A stretch of DNA of 64,000 bases, taken from the NCBI RefSeq assembly GCF_003946085.1, contig NZ_RHOB01000010.1:1-64000 (forward strand), read 5' to 3'. The notes beneath the pieces are model-generated. The model did no database searches. It saw only the letters and a program-made list of their open reading frames with translations, and had not been told where the DNA came from. Source of the DNA: Levilactobacillus angrenensis (GTDB lineage: Bacteria; Bacillota; Bacilli; Lactobacillales; Lactobacillaceae). The position numbers and the translations under genes are program-made. Every line of letters starts with the position of its first letter. Position 1 is the stretch's first letter. Below, one piece after another: positions 52,756-61,137 of this stretch.

Positions 52756-52869
52756 TCAAATTACTGGTCTTTTCGATGATGGGGGACTATGATGTTACCA
52801 ATCAATGATTTCGGGGTGTTCGACCACGAGTGGCGGCCGCCATCCTTACCACAAAGGAGCGCGATTCAT

Positions 52870-54630
52870 ATGTCAAAAATGATTGCTGGACAAGCGTTAG
52901 TGAAGGTTCTGGAAGCCTGGGACGTTAACCATATCTACGGAATTCCAGGTGGCTCGATTAATCATACGGTTGAAGGATTGTACCTTGAAAAGGCCAATAT
53001 CGATTATATTCAGGTGCGTCATGAAGAAGTCGGGGCTTTAGCCGCTGCTGCCGATGCAAAATTCACTGGTAAAGTTGGCGTTGCCTTTGGTTCTGCCGGC
53101 CCCGGCGCGACCCACTTGTTTAACGGTCTGTACGACGCCAAGATGGACCACGTCCCGATGTTAGCGTTGGTCGGCCAAGTGCCACAAGCCACGATGAACA
53201 CGAACTATTTCCAAGAAATGGATGAAACACCAATGTTTAGCGACGTGGCTGTGTACAACCGGACGGCTACCACGGCGGCCCAATTGCCTTACGTTGTGAA
53301 CCAGGCGATTCGTGAGGCATATCGCGAGAAGGGGCCAGCGGTCGTCATCATTCCCGAAAACTTAGCGGCTGAAGAGATCGACTACGAACCTGTGAAGACG
53401 CCGAACGTGGTCTCCAATTCCTTTACGCAACAGATTGACCCTACCGCCATTCAGGAAACGTTGAAGCTGTTGAAGGCGGCTAAGCACCCGCTGGTCTACG
53501 CCGGCCGGGGCTTACTCGGTGCCCGCGACGAACTGGTCAAATTCAGTGAACAGTTCAATATCCCCGTGCTAAACACGGTTCCTGCTACCGGGGTTATCCC
53601 AACGAATCATCCGAATGCCATCGGGACCTTTGGCCGACTCGGGTCGAAGTCTGGGTTTGAAGCCTTGCAACACACCGACCTGATTTTGTTCTTAGGGTCC
53701 GAGTTCCCATTTGCGCAATTCTGGCCACAGAATATTAAAATTGTTCAAGTCAACAATAATTCCTTTGATATTGGCAAGATGGTTCCCGTGGACTACGCCG
53801 TGTTGAGCGATGCCAAGAGCTTCCTGCAAGCCATGAACGCTACGGGTGAAACATTACCAGAAACGGCTTGGTTGACCGCTAACCGGGAAAATAAGCAAAA
53901 CTGGAACCACTGGCTGGATCAATTGGCGAGTGACGATAGCAATGGCCTGGCACCCGAAGCCGTCACCAAGAAGATTGCATCGATGGTGGGCCCCAAGGAT
54001 ACGTATGGGGTCGACACCGGTAACGTTTCCGAATGGGCGGTCCGGGGCTTACCAATGGATCAACAGCAGCGCTTCGCCTTATCTGGGTTGTTCGCCACGA
54101 TGGGCTACGGCCTGCCAGCCGGGTTAGCCGGGGCCTTGAGTGTGCCGGATGGTCAGGCTTGGTCGCTGTCTGGTGATGGTGGTTTTGCGATGGTCGCGCC
54201 TGACATCATTACCGAAGCCCGTTACGGCTTGCCGGTCATCAACGTGGTCTTTAGCAACCGGCGTTTCGGCTTCATTTACCGTGAACAAATCGACACCAAG
54301 CAACACCTGTATGGGGTCGATCTGACCGATGCCGATTGGGCTAAGGTCGCTGAAGGGCTGGGAGGTCTTGGCTTTACGGTCACCAACAATGCCGAGGTCG
54401 ACCAAGTCTTTGATCAAATCAAGGACTTGCAAGCTAAGGGTAACCGCAAGCCAATCGTAGTCAACGCCGTCATCAAAGACGATGACCCAATTGGCACGGC
54501 CTTCATGCCGCTTGATCCCAAGCTCTACGGTCAAGACGCCGTTGACGAATACGCCCAGGCCAACCACATTGACACAGCGCAACAACCTTCCTTAGGGGAA
54601 CTGCTGCGGGCCAAGGGTGACAATCTTTAA
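52870..54630 (+). CDS. pox: Pyruvate oxidase (acetyl-phosphate forming)
   Basis: A 586-residue TPP- and FAD-dependent enzyme that turns pyruvate, phosphate and oxygen into acetyl phosphate, CO2 and hydrogen peroxide. The TPP motif is SGDGGFAMVAPD...VVFSNRRFGFI. The N-terminal PYR domain has YGIPGGSINHTVEGL with the catalytic Glu in VRHEEVGA. The middle FAD domain contains YAGRGLLGARDELV. ATG 52870 follows AAAGGAG, while the longer in-frame start lacks a site. Monocistronic. It is the main aerobic peroxide source of lactobacilli, relevant to the DyP peroxidase and thiol-FNR regulator in this window. Confidence 0.92.
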   Translation: MSKMIAGQALVKVLEAWDVNHIYGIPGGSINHTVEGLYLEKANIDYIQVRHEEVGALAAAADAKFTGKVGVAFGSAGPGATHLFNGLYDAKMDHVPMLALVGQVPQATMNTNYFQEMDETPMFSDVAVYNRTATTAAQLPYVVNQAIREAYREKGPAVVIIPENLAAEEIDYEPVKTPNVVSNSFTQQIDPTAIQETLKLLKAAKHPLVYAGRGLLGARDELVKFSEQFNIPVLNTVPATGVIPTNHPNAIGTFGRLGSKSGFEALQHTDLILFLGSEFPFAQFWPQNIKIVQVNNNSFDIGKMVPVDYAVLSDAKSFLQAMNATGETLPETAWLTANRENKQNWNHWLDQLASDDSNGLAPEAVTKKIASMVGPKDTYGVDTGNVSEWAVRGLPMDQQQRFALSGLFATMGYGLPAGLAGALSVPDGQAWSLSGDGGFAMVAPDIITEARYGLPVINVVFSNRRFGFIYREQIDTKQHLYGVDLTDADWAKVAEGLGGLGFTVTNNAEVDQVFDQIKDLQAKGNRKPIVVNAVIKDDDPIGTAFMPLDPKLYGQDAVDEYAQANHIDTAQQPSLGELLRAKGDNL

Positions 54631-54644
54631 TGAAATCATGAAAC

Positions 54645-54678
54645 GAGGGTCCCTGACGATGGTCGGGGGCCTTTTTGG
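54645..54678 (+). terminator. Terminator of the pyruvate oxidase gene
   Basis: GGTCCCTGAC / GTCGGGGGCC hairpin with five T. Confidence 0.8.
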
Positions 54679-54697
54679 TGTCAGTGAAAATTAACAC

Positions 54698-54743
54698 TTG
54701 CAAGTTCGGCACTAGTCGCTTAAAATTGTTAGCTGACTAACAA
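54698..54743 (+). promoter_or_regulatory. Promoter with overlapping MarR operator
   Basis: TTGCAA (54698-54703), 17 bp, TAAAAT (54721-54726), overlapped by the perfect inverted repeat TTGTTAG-CTGA-CTAACAA (54726-54743). Binding there would block RNA polymerase, so the MarR gene and exporter are probably self-repressed. Confidence 0.7.
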
Positions 54744-54759
54744 AAAGGAGCGCGAAAAC

Positions 54760-55191
54760 ATGACTGAACGACGATTAGGGGCTTGGTTACGGGATGCTGA
54801 GCACCAAATGAATCAGGAAATGAACGATTTTGCCCGGCAGTACGGGCTGACAGGCATGCAGCTTTCTTTGATTGATTTTTTGAGCCGCAACACCACGACC
54901 ACGGTGTTTCAAGTTGACCTGGAACACGAATTTCACGTGCAACGGTCGACGGCCTCATTACTAGTGAAACGCATGGTGGAACGGGATCTGGTCACCCGAG
55001 TGGTGGCAACTAGCGATAGTCGCAAACGCCAATTGCGGTTGACGGCTAAGGGGCAACGGTTGGTCCCCATCGTGCAACAACATCTGGAACAGCAGGATGC
55101 CAAGATGGTGGCGGACCTGTCCGCTAGCGAGGCACGGGCCTTTCAACACGCTTTGAGAAACATTAGTCACTGGCACACAACAAAGGAGTAA
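54760..55191 (+). CDS. MarR-family repressor of the adjacent exporter
   Basis: A 143-residue winged-helix protein: helix-turn-helix VDLEHEFHVQRSTASLLVKRMVERDLV, then a wing with TSDSRKRQLRLTAKGQ. Its gene directly precedes an EmrB-type exporter gene (6 nt), a standard repressor-pump operon. The palindrome over the -10 box supports autoregulation relieved by a pump substrate. AAAGGAG precedes the ATG. Confidence 0.9.
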   Translation: MTERRLGAWLRDAEHQMNQEMNDFARQYGLTGMQLSLIDFLSRNTTTTVFQVDLEHEFHVQRSTASLLVKRMVERDLVTRVVATSDSRKRQLRLTAKGQRLVPIVQQHLEQQDAKMVADLSASEARAFQHALRNISHWHTTKE

Positions 55192-55197
55192 ACCTAT

Positions 55198-56586
55198 ATG
55201 GCAAAAGAAAAAATTGAACCACGCGTCGTGGGAGCAGTCCTAGCGACGGGGCTGATGTCGCTGAGTGGGGTCATCGTGGAGACCGCGATGAACATTACGT
55301 TTCCCACGCTGATGAAACAGTTTCACGTGACCACCGGGACGGTCCAGTGGATGACCACGCTGTACCTCTTGATTGTGGCGTGTATCGTACCAGTTTCATC
55401 GTATCTGAAACGCCGCTTCAAACTGAAACAACTTTTTGTGGTGGCCAATCTGTTATTCATCATTGGCTTGGTCACCGATGCCTGTGCGACCAGCTTTCCG
55501 TGGTTATTGGCCGGCCGGGCCATCCAAGGGGTGGGAACGGGAATCGCGTTGCCGTTGATGTTTAACATCATCTTGGAACAGGTGCCACTGAGCCGCATTG
55601 GGATGATGACCGGCGTCGGTACCTTGGTAACGGCGATTGGGCCCGCTATTGGCCCGACGTACGGTGGACTACTGGTCACCAATCTAAACTGGCGCTACAT
55701 TTTCTGGATCTTACTGCCATTTTTGATCGTGTCATTTTTCGTGGGGATCAAGACGATTCGTCAAGTATCACCGACGCAGGCCGAACGCTTTGACTTTTGG
55801 AGCATGCTGGGCATCGTGGTCACCTTTGCCGGGTTGATCTTTGGGTTCAGTTCGCTGAGCGGCCAACCGTTTTTGAGTTGGTCGGTGGGGGGCGCGCTGT
55901 TGCTGGGGATGTGCGGTCTGGTTTTCTTCGTCCGTCGCTCTCAGCACCAAGCACATCCCTTGATTCAGCTACAAGTGCTGGCCAATTCGGCGTTTGCTTG
56001 GCACCTGTTGGCCTTTTTCCTCCTGCAGATCACGGCGTTGGGCCTGTCGTTCGTTCTGCCCAACTACCTACAACTGGTCGATCACCAGTCGGCCTTTATC
56101 GCGGGGTTGGTGGTCTTGCCGGGCGCGGTCATTGGGGCCGCTTTCTCACCGATTGGCGGCAATATTTTAGACCGGTTTGGCGCTAAACGGCCGATTCTGC
56201 TGGGATTGGGCCTAGTGGTCGTGATGCTGCTGGTGATGACCGTGGGTGCCCGCGGCTTGTCCGCCTGGGCCATTTTGGGCCTGTATGTGGGCTACATGGT
56301 CGGGGTTGGTTCATCATTCGGTAACATCATGACGGACGGCTTAAAACAGCTCTCAGGGCCGCTCAAGGCAGATGGCAACGCCTTGATGAACGCCATGCAA
56401 CAGTTTGCGGGCGCCATGGGAACCGCCATCGTTTCCGCCATGATTGCGGCTAGTCAGGCGGGTGCAACGGGAAGTACGGCGGTCAAAACGGCGGCCGGTT
56501 CCCAGTGGGCCTTGTGGGTCTTAACGATTGCCGGGCTGGGGGCATTTTTAAGCATGCTCATCGCGCTGAAACGTAACCAGCACTAG
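55198..56586 (+). CDS. DHA2-family drug exporter (EmrB/QacA-like)
   Basis: A 462-residue exporter with about 14 hydrophobic segments. Segment 1 carries VIVETAMNITFPTLM (the acidic residue of the D1-like motif). Motif B appears as GRAIQGVGTGIALPL, and the antiporter motif C as TAIGPAIGPTYGG. AAAGGAG precedes the start. It expels drugs or toxic metabolites by proton exchange under control of the MarR protein just upstream. Confidence 0.88.
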   Translation: MAKEKIEPRVVGAVLATGLMSLSGVIVETAMNITFPTLMKQFHVTTGTVQWMTTLYLLIVACIVPVSSYLKRRFKLKQLFVVANLLFIIGLVTDACATSFPWLLAGRAIQGVGTGIALPLMFNIILEQVPLSRIGMMTGVGTLVTAIGPAIGPTYGGLLVTNLNWRYIFWILLPFLIVSFFVGIKTIRQVSPTQAERFDFWSMLGIVVTFAGLIFGFSSLSGQPFLSWSVGGALLLGMCGLVFFVRRSQHQAHPLIQLQVLANSAFAWHLLAFFLLQITALGLSFVLPNYLQLVDHQSAFIAGLVVLPGAVIGAAFSPIGGNILDRFGAKRPILLGLGLVVVMLLVMTVGARGLSAWAILGLYVGYMVGVGSSFGNIMTDGLKQLSGPLKADGNALMNAMQQFAGAMGTAIVSAMIAASQAGATGSTAVKTAAGSQWALWVLTIAGLGAFLSMLIALKRNQH

Positions 56587-56623
56587 GCTTTAGACAATTT
56601 TAAATGACCGTGGACATCACGTT

Positions 56624-56668
56624 GGTAACGCTACTATCCTAACCATTGGGAGTGGCGTTATTTTTATT
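56624..56668 (+). terminator. Terminator of the MarR-exporter operon
   Basis: TAACGCTACT / AGTGGCGTTA arms with a T-rich tail. Confidence 0.75.
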
Positions 56669-56735
56669 TAAGCGTAGCCATGCTACAATTCAGAACCAAT
56701 AAAGCCAACCGGCTGAAAAAAGTGAGGCGATTTAA

Positions 56736-57158
56736 ATGAAGTTTGATTGGCGATACGCGTTCCATTCCTTTTGGTTTCTGATGGCGCTGATGGTCCTCTT
56801 GAGCTTAGCCACCGCCGTTGATCGGGTTCACGGCGTGCGGATTGCGATTGGGGTGATCTTTGGTTTCTTACTGGTCGACGGTCTGTGGACTTGGCAATAC
56901 CCTTACTTTAATCGGCTAGGGCGGCAGGGCGCTACGGCGGTGATCAACCTGGTTTTATTTGTGATCATCGCCGCCTTCGCACTGGCTTTCAAGCAAGAAT
57001 GGTCAGCCAGCGTCTGGGGATTCATGAGCTTCTGGCTCGCTAGCATCGGCGGTACGATTGATGGCTACTTAGCCCGGCCCACCAAGATTTTGGTGAACCA
57101 GACCCGCGGTGATTTGCGGAAAAAAGCGGAGATCTTGCAGAACTCCTCACGGTTGTAA
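56736..57158 (+). CDS. Small four-segment membrane protein of unknown function
   Basis: A 140-residue protein with about four hydrophobic segments (SFWFLMALMVLLSLAT; IAIGVIFGFLLVDGLW; AVINLVLFVIIAAFALAF; VWGFMSFWLASIGG) and a basic C-terminal tail (RGDLRKKAEILQ). GTGAGG precedes the ATG. It is a single gene with its own terminator and no recognised family. Expected in the cytoplasmic membrane. Confidence 0.7.
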   Translation: MKFDWRYAFHSFWFLMALMVLLSLATAVDRVHGVRIAIGVIFGFLLVDGLWTWQYPYFNRLGRQGATAVINLVLFVIIAAFALAFKQEWSASVWGFMSFWLASIGGTIDGYLARPTKILVNQTRGDLRKKAEILQNSSRL

Positions 57159-57188
57159 TAGTAGTGGCAGTTAAATGATGGTGTGCAC

Positions 57189-57217
57189 AAAAGTCTGGGC
57201 GAGCGTCCGGGCTTTTT
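57189..57217 (+). terminator. Terminator of the four-segment membrane protein gene
   Basis: AAGTCTGGGCG / CGTCCGGGCTT arms pair with G-U wobbles and are followed by six T. Confidence 0.65.
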
Positions 57218-57232
57218 TCGTGGGTCAATGGG

Positions 57233-57304
57233 TGCCCCTACTGGTACTAACGAAATTCGGCGGGAATTTGTTACCCGTTGCGTGAAGAGTTTATAAAATT
57301 CTTA
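57233..57304 (+). repeat. Repeat family C, copy 2
   Basis: TACTAACGAAATTCGGCGGG...ATTTGTTACCCG...AATTCTTAA aligns with 28643-28720 at about three bases in four. It abuts MITE copy R7. Confidence 0.5.
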
Positions 57305-57876
57305 ATTAACTTGAAAGACAAAAATCTGCAGGAATCATTATCATCATGGCCTCATGACGTTAAGACTGGTTGTTTACGGCTTCGTCGTTCGCACTGGCCG
57401 CCTACCGTCCGCCAACTATGGGTTGGAACGCGGTGGGCGGACCGGACCGAGCCTAGGGAACGGTCTCGGCCTCGCTTTGAGCCGGAAATCGCGTCTCAAA
57501 GACGCCAGTTGTCTAAGCGGCATGAACCGCGCCACTAAGGCAACTCCCACGGCTGAACCCATACTTGGCGGACTCTCGGCTACAAAAGTGTTTGCCAGTA
57601 AAAGTCGGCTTAGCCCCAGGTGGCGGCTGATCTAGCGACTAGTCTTCACAATGGTGCCGATAAACATCACCCCGCCGGAGGCAGCCAGAGATGGAGCCAG
57701 CTGTGTCGACGGTGTTGGCTGAGGTTCTTTCTCAGCCTACAGCGTGGGACGACTTGAGAGCCTGGCGAACTTTGTCAGGTTCTTAAGCGAACCGGAAGAC
57801 CGCTTCTCAGGCTGGAGGTGTTCCCCAGAGCAGGCGGAATCTCTGGCTGACGCAGGCTTTGGTTTAGCACGTTTTA
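57305..57876 (-). repeat. MITE-like repeat copy R7 (minus orientation, both ends weak)
   Basis: Nearly the full family body in reverse: GCCGCCTACCGTCCGCC, GGACCGAGCCTAGGG, CTAAGCGGCATGAACCG, GCTGAGGTTCTTTCTCAGCC, CTCTGGCTGACGCAGGC. The end at 57305 is degenerate (ACTTGAAAGACAAAAATC), and the other end is lost near GGTTTAGCACG. It fills most of the 57218-57952 gap. Confidence 0.8.
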
Positions 57877-57897
57877 CCGGTCAGTACGCACCACAAC

Positions 57898-57940
57898 AGA
57901 AAAAGCCGCTCACCAGAAGGCAAGCGGCCGAAGATTTTTA
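57898..57940 (-). terminator. Terminator of the 82-residue protein gene
   Basis: Minus strand GCCGCTTGCC / GGTGAGCGGC hairpin followed by five T. Confidence 0.75.
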
Positions 57941-57952
57941 GATTAAAGGGGG

Positions 57953-58201
57953 TTACTCGGCGGCATAAGTCCAGTCATAGGACAAGAGCTGGTGGAACCG
58001 TTCACCGATGGGCACCCACAGCTTAGCTTTCGCGATGTTGCGAATGGATTCCCAGAACAGTGGGTCCTGGCGCTCCTTGTCGCTCAGGTTAATGTTGACG
58101 TAACTCCCGGCTTCCGTTTTCGCGATTACGTAGGGATAGAACACCTTGGTAATTTGTGCGGGAGTGATGCTCTTAATTTTCGGGTTGTCATCAATCAGCA
58201 T
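57953..58201 (-). CDS. 82-residue protein of unknown function, candidate two-component target
   Basis: A cytoplasmic protein starting MLIDDNPKIKSITPAQITK, with no membrane segment or cysteine, ending LLSYDWTYAAE. ATG 58201 follows AAAGGAAG; the in-frame ATG 18 nt earlier lacks a site. It is convergent with repeat R7 and lies just downstream of the histidine kinase gene but has its own promoter. That promoter's upstream 11-mer is shared with the gene at 60627. No family recognised. Confidence 0.65.
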   Translation of the reverse strand: MLIDDNPKIKSITPAQITKVFYPYVIAKTEAGSYVNINLSDKERQDPLFWESIRNIAKAKLWVPIGERFHQLLSYDWTYAAE

Positions 58202-58230
58202 AAGCACGCTTCCTTTCACTTGATGAATTC

Positions 58231-58295
58231 AGTATACCGGTAAAAGGTAGCGATAACCACCAAGTTTCTTTAAAGATTTCCTGAGAATTTCTTAG
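58231..58295 (-). promoter_or_regulatory. Promoter with candidate response-regulator box
   Basis: On the minus strand CTAAGAAATTC (58295-58285) stands 59 nt before TATACT (58236-58231). AAGAAAT, AGGAAAT and AAGAAAC recur at about 11-bp steps after it, as in OmpR-family direct-repeat sites. The -35 region is poor. Confidence 0.55.
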
Positions 58296-58391
58296 TTTTT
58301 TCGGTGAGCTGCTTAACGGCTGATGATGAGCAATTCTTTTGCTTCAAACGTTCGCGCAACGGCAGGCGGACAGCCTAGTGCATCAGACCAG

Positions 58392-59759
58392 CTATTTCGC
58401 TGCCGTGGCGTTTTGCAATGTCACCGTGAAGCAGGCGCCGTGGGGGTCGTTGTCCGTGATGGTGATGTGCCCGTGGTTCAGTTGAACCAATTGTGACACG
58501 ATGGCTAGCCCCAGGCCGCTACCGGCAATCTTAGTCGACCGGGAAGCGTCCATGCGGTAGAAACGTTCAAAAATGTGCTCGCGGTCGGCTATCGGAATGC
58601 CGGGACCGTGGTCAGCGACCGTCACGGTACTGGTCGTCGCCGTTTGCTTGACGATGACGTGAATCTGTTGGTCGGATGGTGAATATTTATGCGCGTTATC
58701 CAGTAACGCAATCAAGATTTGGTGAAGCATGTCCGCATCGGCGTTGACCATGACAGGCTGGTCCGAACTGGCAAAGGTCACGCGTTGACTGACTAGTGGC
58801 TGGTAGTGGGTGACCACGGCTTGCGCTAATTTGGCCAGGTCTAGCGGTTTGAGGTCCACTTCGGCGCGGTCCGCCCGGGACAAATGCAAGAGGTTTTCAA
58901 TCAGATGTTGCATGCGCAGGGATTCTTGGTCGATGAACCCGAGTGATTCGGGGATGACCTCGGGATGTTGCTGGCCACGGCGTTCAATCAATTTCAGATT
59001 TCCACGGATCGTCGCGATGGGCGTCCGGAGCTCGTGGGAGGCGTCGGAAATAAATTGGCGTTCGCGCTCCAGTCGCCCATTTTGTGCCGCCAGTAACTGG
59101 TTGAAATCCCGCGCCAATTGGGCGACCTCGACGGGTTCTTGTGGTTGGGGCAGTTCAGGTTGACTGACGTCGGGATTAGCCGCGGCTTGTTGGGCGGCGG
59201 TCGCCAGCGAAATGGTCGGCGCACTCAGACTTTTGGCCAAGCGGCGGACGTACAACAGTCCAACCAGCAGGCTCAAGCCAATTGCGATGATCAGGACGGA
59301 AATCAAGACGTGCAGGTTGCCGACCAACACATGCATGCCAATGAAGAGATAATACGTGTGGCTGCCGGTCTGTAGCGTTTCCGAGAAATACAGCCCCCAG
59401 CCCTTGATGTAGACCAAGTGGGTAAAGGGAATCGACCAGTTGCTGGCCTTGACCAGCTCTGAGCCGTGCGGCAGTAAGGACGTGGTCGACCCGTCGTTAT
59501 TTTTGATCAGCACAAACGTATTGTGTGAGTTCAGGCCACTACTACGATTGACCGTCAGCCAGTCCTTGAAATTACTGACCTGCGTGGTTTGTAAGCTGGC
59601 GCTGAGCCGTTCTGCTTGGTCCTGGGCGCGCAACAGCTGGTCGACGGTCAACGTGATACTGACCGTCAGCACGATGATGAGGCCAATCGTGATCAGTAGG
59701 CTGGTAAATGAGTGGCGAATGATATCCGCGTAGGTGCGCGGTGTGCGGTTAGTGCTCAT
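58392..59759 (-). CDS. Sensor histidine kinase
   Basis: A 455-residue membrane kinase. It has one membrane segment near residues 19-38, an extracellular sensor of about 100 residues, and a second segment near 148-170. A HAMP-like linker follows, then the H-box SDASHELRTP with His242, N-box ALLDNAHKYS, G1 DHGPGIPIAD and G2 GSGLGLAI. ATG 59759 is preferred because AAGGAAG lies 9 nt before it; an in-frame ATG at 59768 abuts the site. It overlaps the regulator gene by 11 nt. The stimulus is unknown; the extracellular domain is not a recognised family. Confidence 0.92.
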   Translation of the reverse strand: MSTNRTPRTYADIIRHSFTSLLITIGLIIVLTVSITLTVDQLLRAQDQAERLSASLQTTQVSNFKDWLTVNRSSGLNSHNTFVLIKNNDGSTTSLLPHGSELVKASNWSIPFTHLVYIKGWGLYFSETLQTGSHTYYLFIGMHVLVGNLHVLISVLIIAIGLSLLVGLLYVRRLAKSLSAPTISLATAAQQAAANPDVSQPELPQPQEPVEVAQLARDFNQLLAAQNGRLERERQFISDASHELRTPIATIRGNLKLIERRGQQHPEVIPESLGFIDQESLRMQHLIENLLHLSRADRAEVDLKPLDLAKLAQAVVTHYQPLVSQRVTFASSDQPVMVNADADMLHQILIALLDNAHKYSPSDQQIHVIVKQTATTSTVTVADHGPGIPIADREHIFERFYRMDASRSTKIAGSGLGLAIVSQLVQLNHGHITITDNDPHGACFTVTLQNATAAK

Positions 59760-60450
59760 CGGGATCATCTTCCTTTAGACTGTAGCCGACACCGCGAATC
59801 GTGTGGAAAAGGTGCGGGGCATCGGCCATGTCGATTTTATTGCGCAGGTAGCCGATGTACACGTCGACCACGTTTTGCTGGCCCAGAAAATCCACGCCCC
59901 AGACGTTGTCGAGCAATTCGTCGCGGGTGAAGACCTGGCCGGGATGTTGCATGAGAAATAGTAGTAAATCATATTCGCGTTGTGTCAGTTGAATCGTTTC
60001 GCCAGCACGGTCGACTTGTCGAGTCTTGGTGACCAGGGTCAAGTCGCCCAGCCGATACGTTTGGTCCAAGCCGCTTTGATGAGCCGTACGGCGTTGAATC
60101 ACCCGAATGCGGGCGAGCAGCTCTTCGATTTCAAAGGGTTTGGTGATGTAGTCGTCGGCGCCGTTGTCCAGGCCAGTGACCTTGTCGCCCAGGTAATCAC
60201 GGGCGGTCATCATGATGACGGGCAGTTCGTCGTGCTTGCGGATGCGGCGCAGCACCTCCATGCCGTCCATCTTCGGCAGCATCCAGTCGAGTAAGACCAA
60301 CAGTAGCTTGTCTTTTTCGCGCTGGTAGGTCTCCCAAGCGGCTTCACCGTCCGCAGCGGTCAGGACATCGAAGTCCTCGAAGGTCAGCTCCTTAGCCACG
60401 TAACTGGCCAGGCCTTCCTCGTCTTCTACAAGTAAAATGGTATTTTTCAT
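59749..60450 (-). CDS. OmpR-family response regulator
   Basis: A 233-residue regulator. The receiver domain has the acidic pair E9/D10, phospho-acceptor Asp55 (LLDWMLPKMDG) and TARDYLGDKVTGLDNGADDYITKPF. The C-terminal winged helix has QLTQREYDLLLFLMQHPGQVFTRDELLDNVWG and a late HTIRGVGYSLKED. It is first gene of the pair with the kinase. The intergenic region with the secreted-protein gene at 60627 carries the candidate binding motif, so control of that gene and perhaps of itself is likely. Confidence 0.95.
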   Translation of the reverse strand: MKNTILLVEDEEGLASYVAKELTFEDFDVLTAADGEAAWETYQREKDKLLLVLLDWMLPKMDGMEVLRRIRKHDELPVIMMTARDYLGDKVTGLDNGADDYITKPFEIEELLARIRVIQRRTAHQSGLDQTYRLGDLTLVTKTRQVDRAGETIQLTQREYDLLLFLMQHPGQVFTRDELLDNVWGVDFLGQQNVVDVYIGYLRNKIDMADAPHLFHTIRGVGYSLKEDDPDEH

Positions 60451-60514
60451 GATTAGTCAAACTCCTTAATCGGCATGGGTTGTCAACAGTGTACCAAAAC
60501 AAGTGAAATAAAAT

Positions 60515-60579
60515 CTAAGAAATTCATAGATTAAGCTTAACTGGCCTTAAAGATTTCGTCGCGCTCAGCATGGTATAAC
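60515..60579 (+). promoter_or_regulatory. Promoter with candidate response-regulator box
   Basis: CTAAGAAATTC (60515-60525) precedes TATAAC (60574-60579, extended by TGG) by exactly 59 nt, the same distance as at 58295-58231. A poor -35 fits an activated promoter. The site also lies within 70 bp of the divergent response-regulator gene. Confidence 0.6.
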
Positions 60580-60626
60580 TAAGACATTAATTAAATGGGC
60601 AACGAAAAATTTGAGGAGTGGTTTAA

Positions 60627-60926
60627 ATGACAAATGTAAAAACGATGATGACTAAAATTTTACTGGGTGCCATGACCCTGGCCACGGTGAGCGCAACGTC
60701 AGCAGGCGCAGCCGCCGCAACGAATCCCGGCATGGCGGTGGCCGCGCCCAAGATTGAGCGGACCACGATTACGTTACAGCCACGGCCCAATACTGAGGTC
60801 CAGGTCATTAAGATTCGACTGAAGAAGCCCACCACGACCAAGCAACTGTCAAAGCAGGTCCAAACCAACGTGGACGCCAGCGCCTTGAACCTAGACCAGA
60901 AGCACACGGATAGCCAACTCAAATAA
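60627..60926 (+). CDS. Small secreted protein, candidate two-component target
   Basis: A 99-residue protein with a signal peptide (TKILLGAMTLATVSATSAGAAA) and a mature part of about 65 residues rich in Thr, Lys and Gln (TTITLQPRPNTEVQVIKIRLKK). There is no cysteine or anchor motif. GAGGAG precedes the ATG. It is divergent from the response regulator and shares an upstream motif with the 82-residue protein gene. No family recognised; it may be an envelope-stress effector. Confidence 0.72.
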   Translation: MTNVKTMMTKILLGAMTLATVSATSAGAAAATNPGMAVAAPKIERTTITLQPRPNTEVQVIKIRLKKPTTTKQLSKQVQTNVDASALNLDQKHTDSQLK

Positions 60927-61137
60927 GCATACTAAACGAAGCTTAACGTGGTATTTGAAAAAGAGTGTGACAACGGGCGATTAACTGATGAGCATTAGCA
61001 GTACCGGGCAGCCAGTACGCGCAATCAATATGTACGGCAGACTCGTCAAAAGCACGATGGCGAGTCACAATTATTTTAGCATAACGGGTTAGTCTTGGTG
61101 GTAGTCGCTGGTATTCAAAATCGCGAAAAATTCAGAT

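Noticed and set aside
57278-57635. Open frames across repeat R7
   Set aside because: Similar peptides appear in other copies only because the DNA is repeated. They have no start signals and frames differ between copies.
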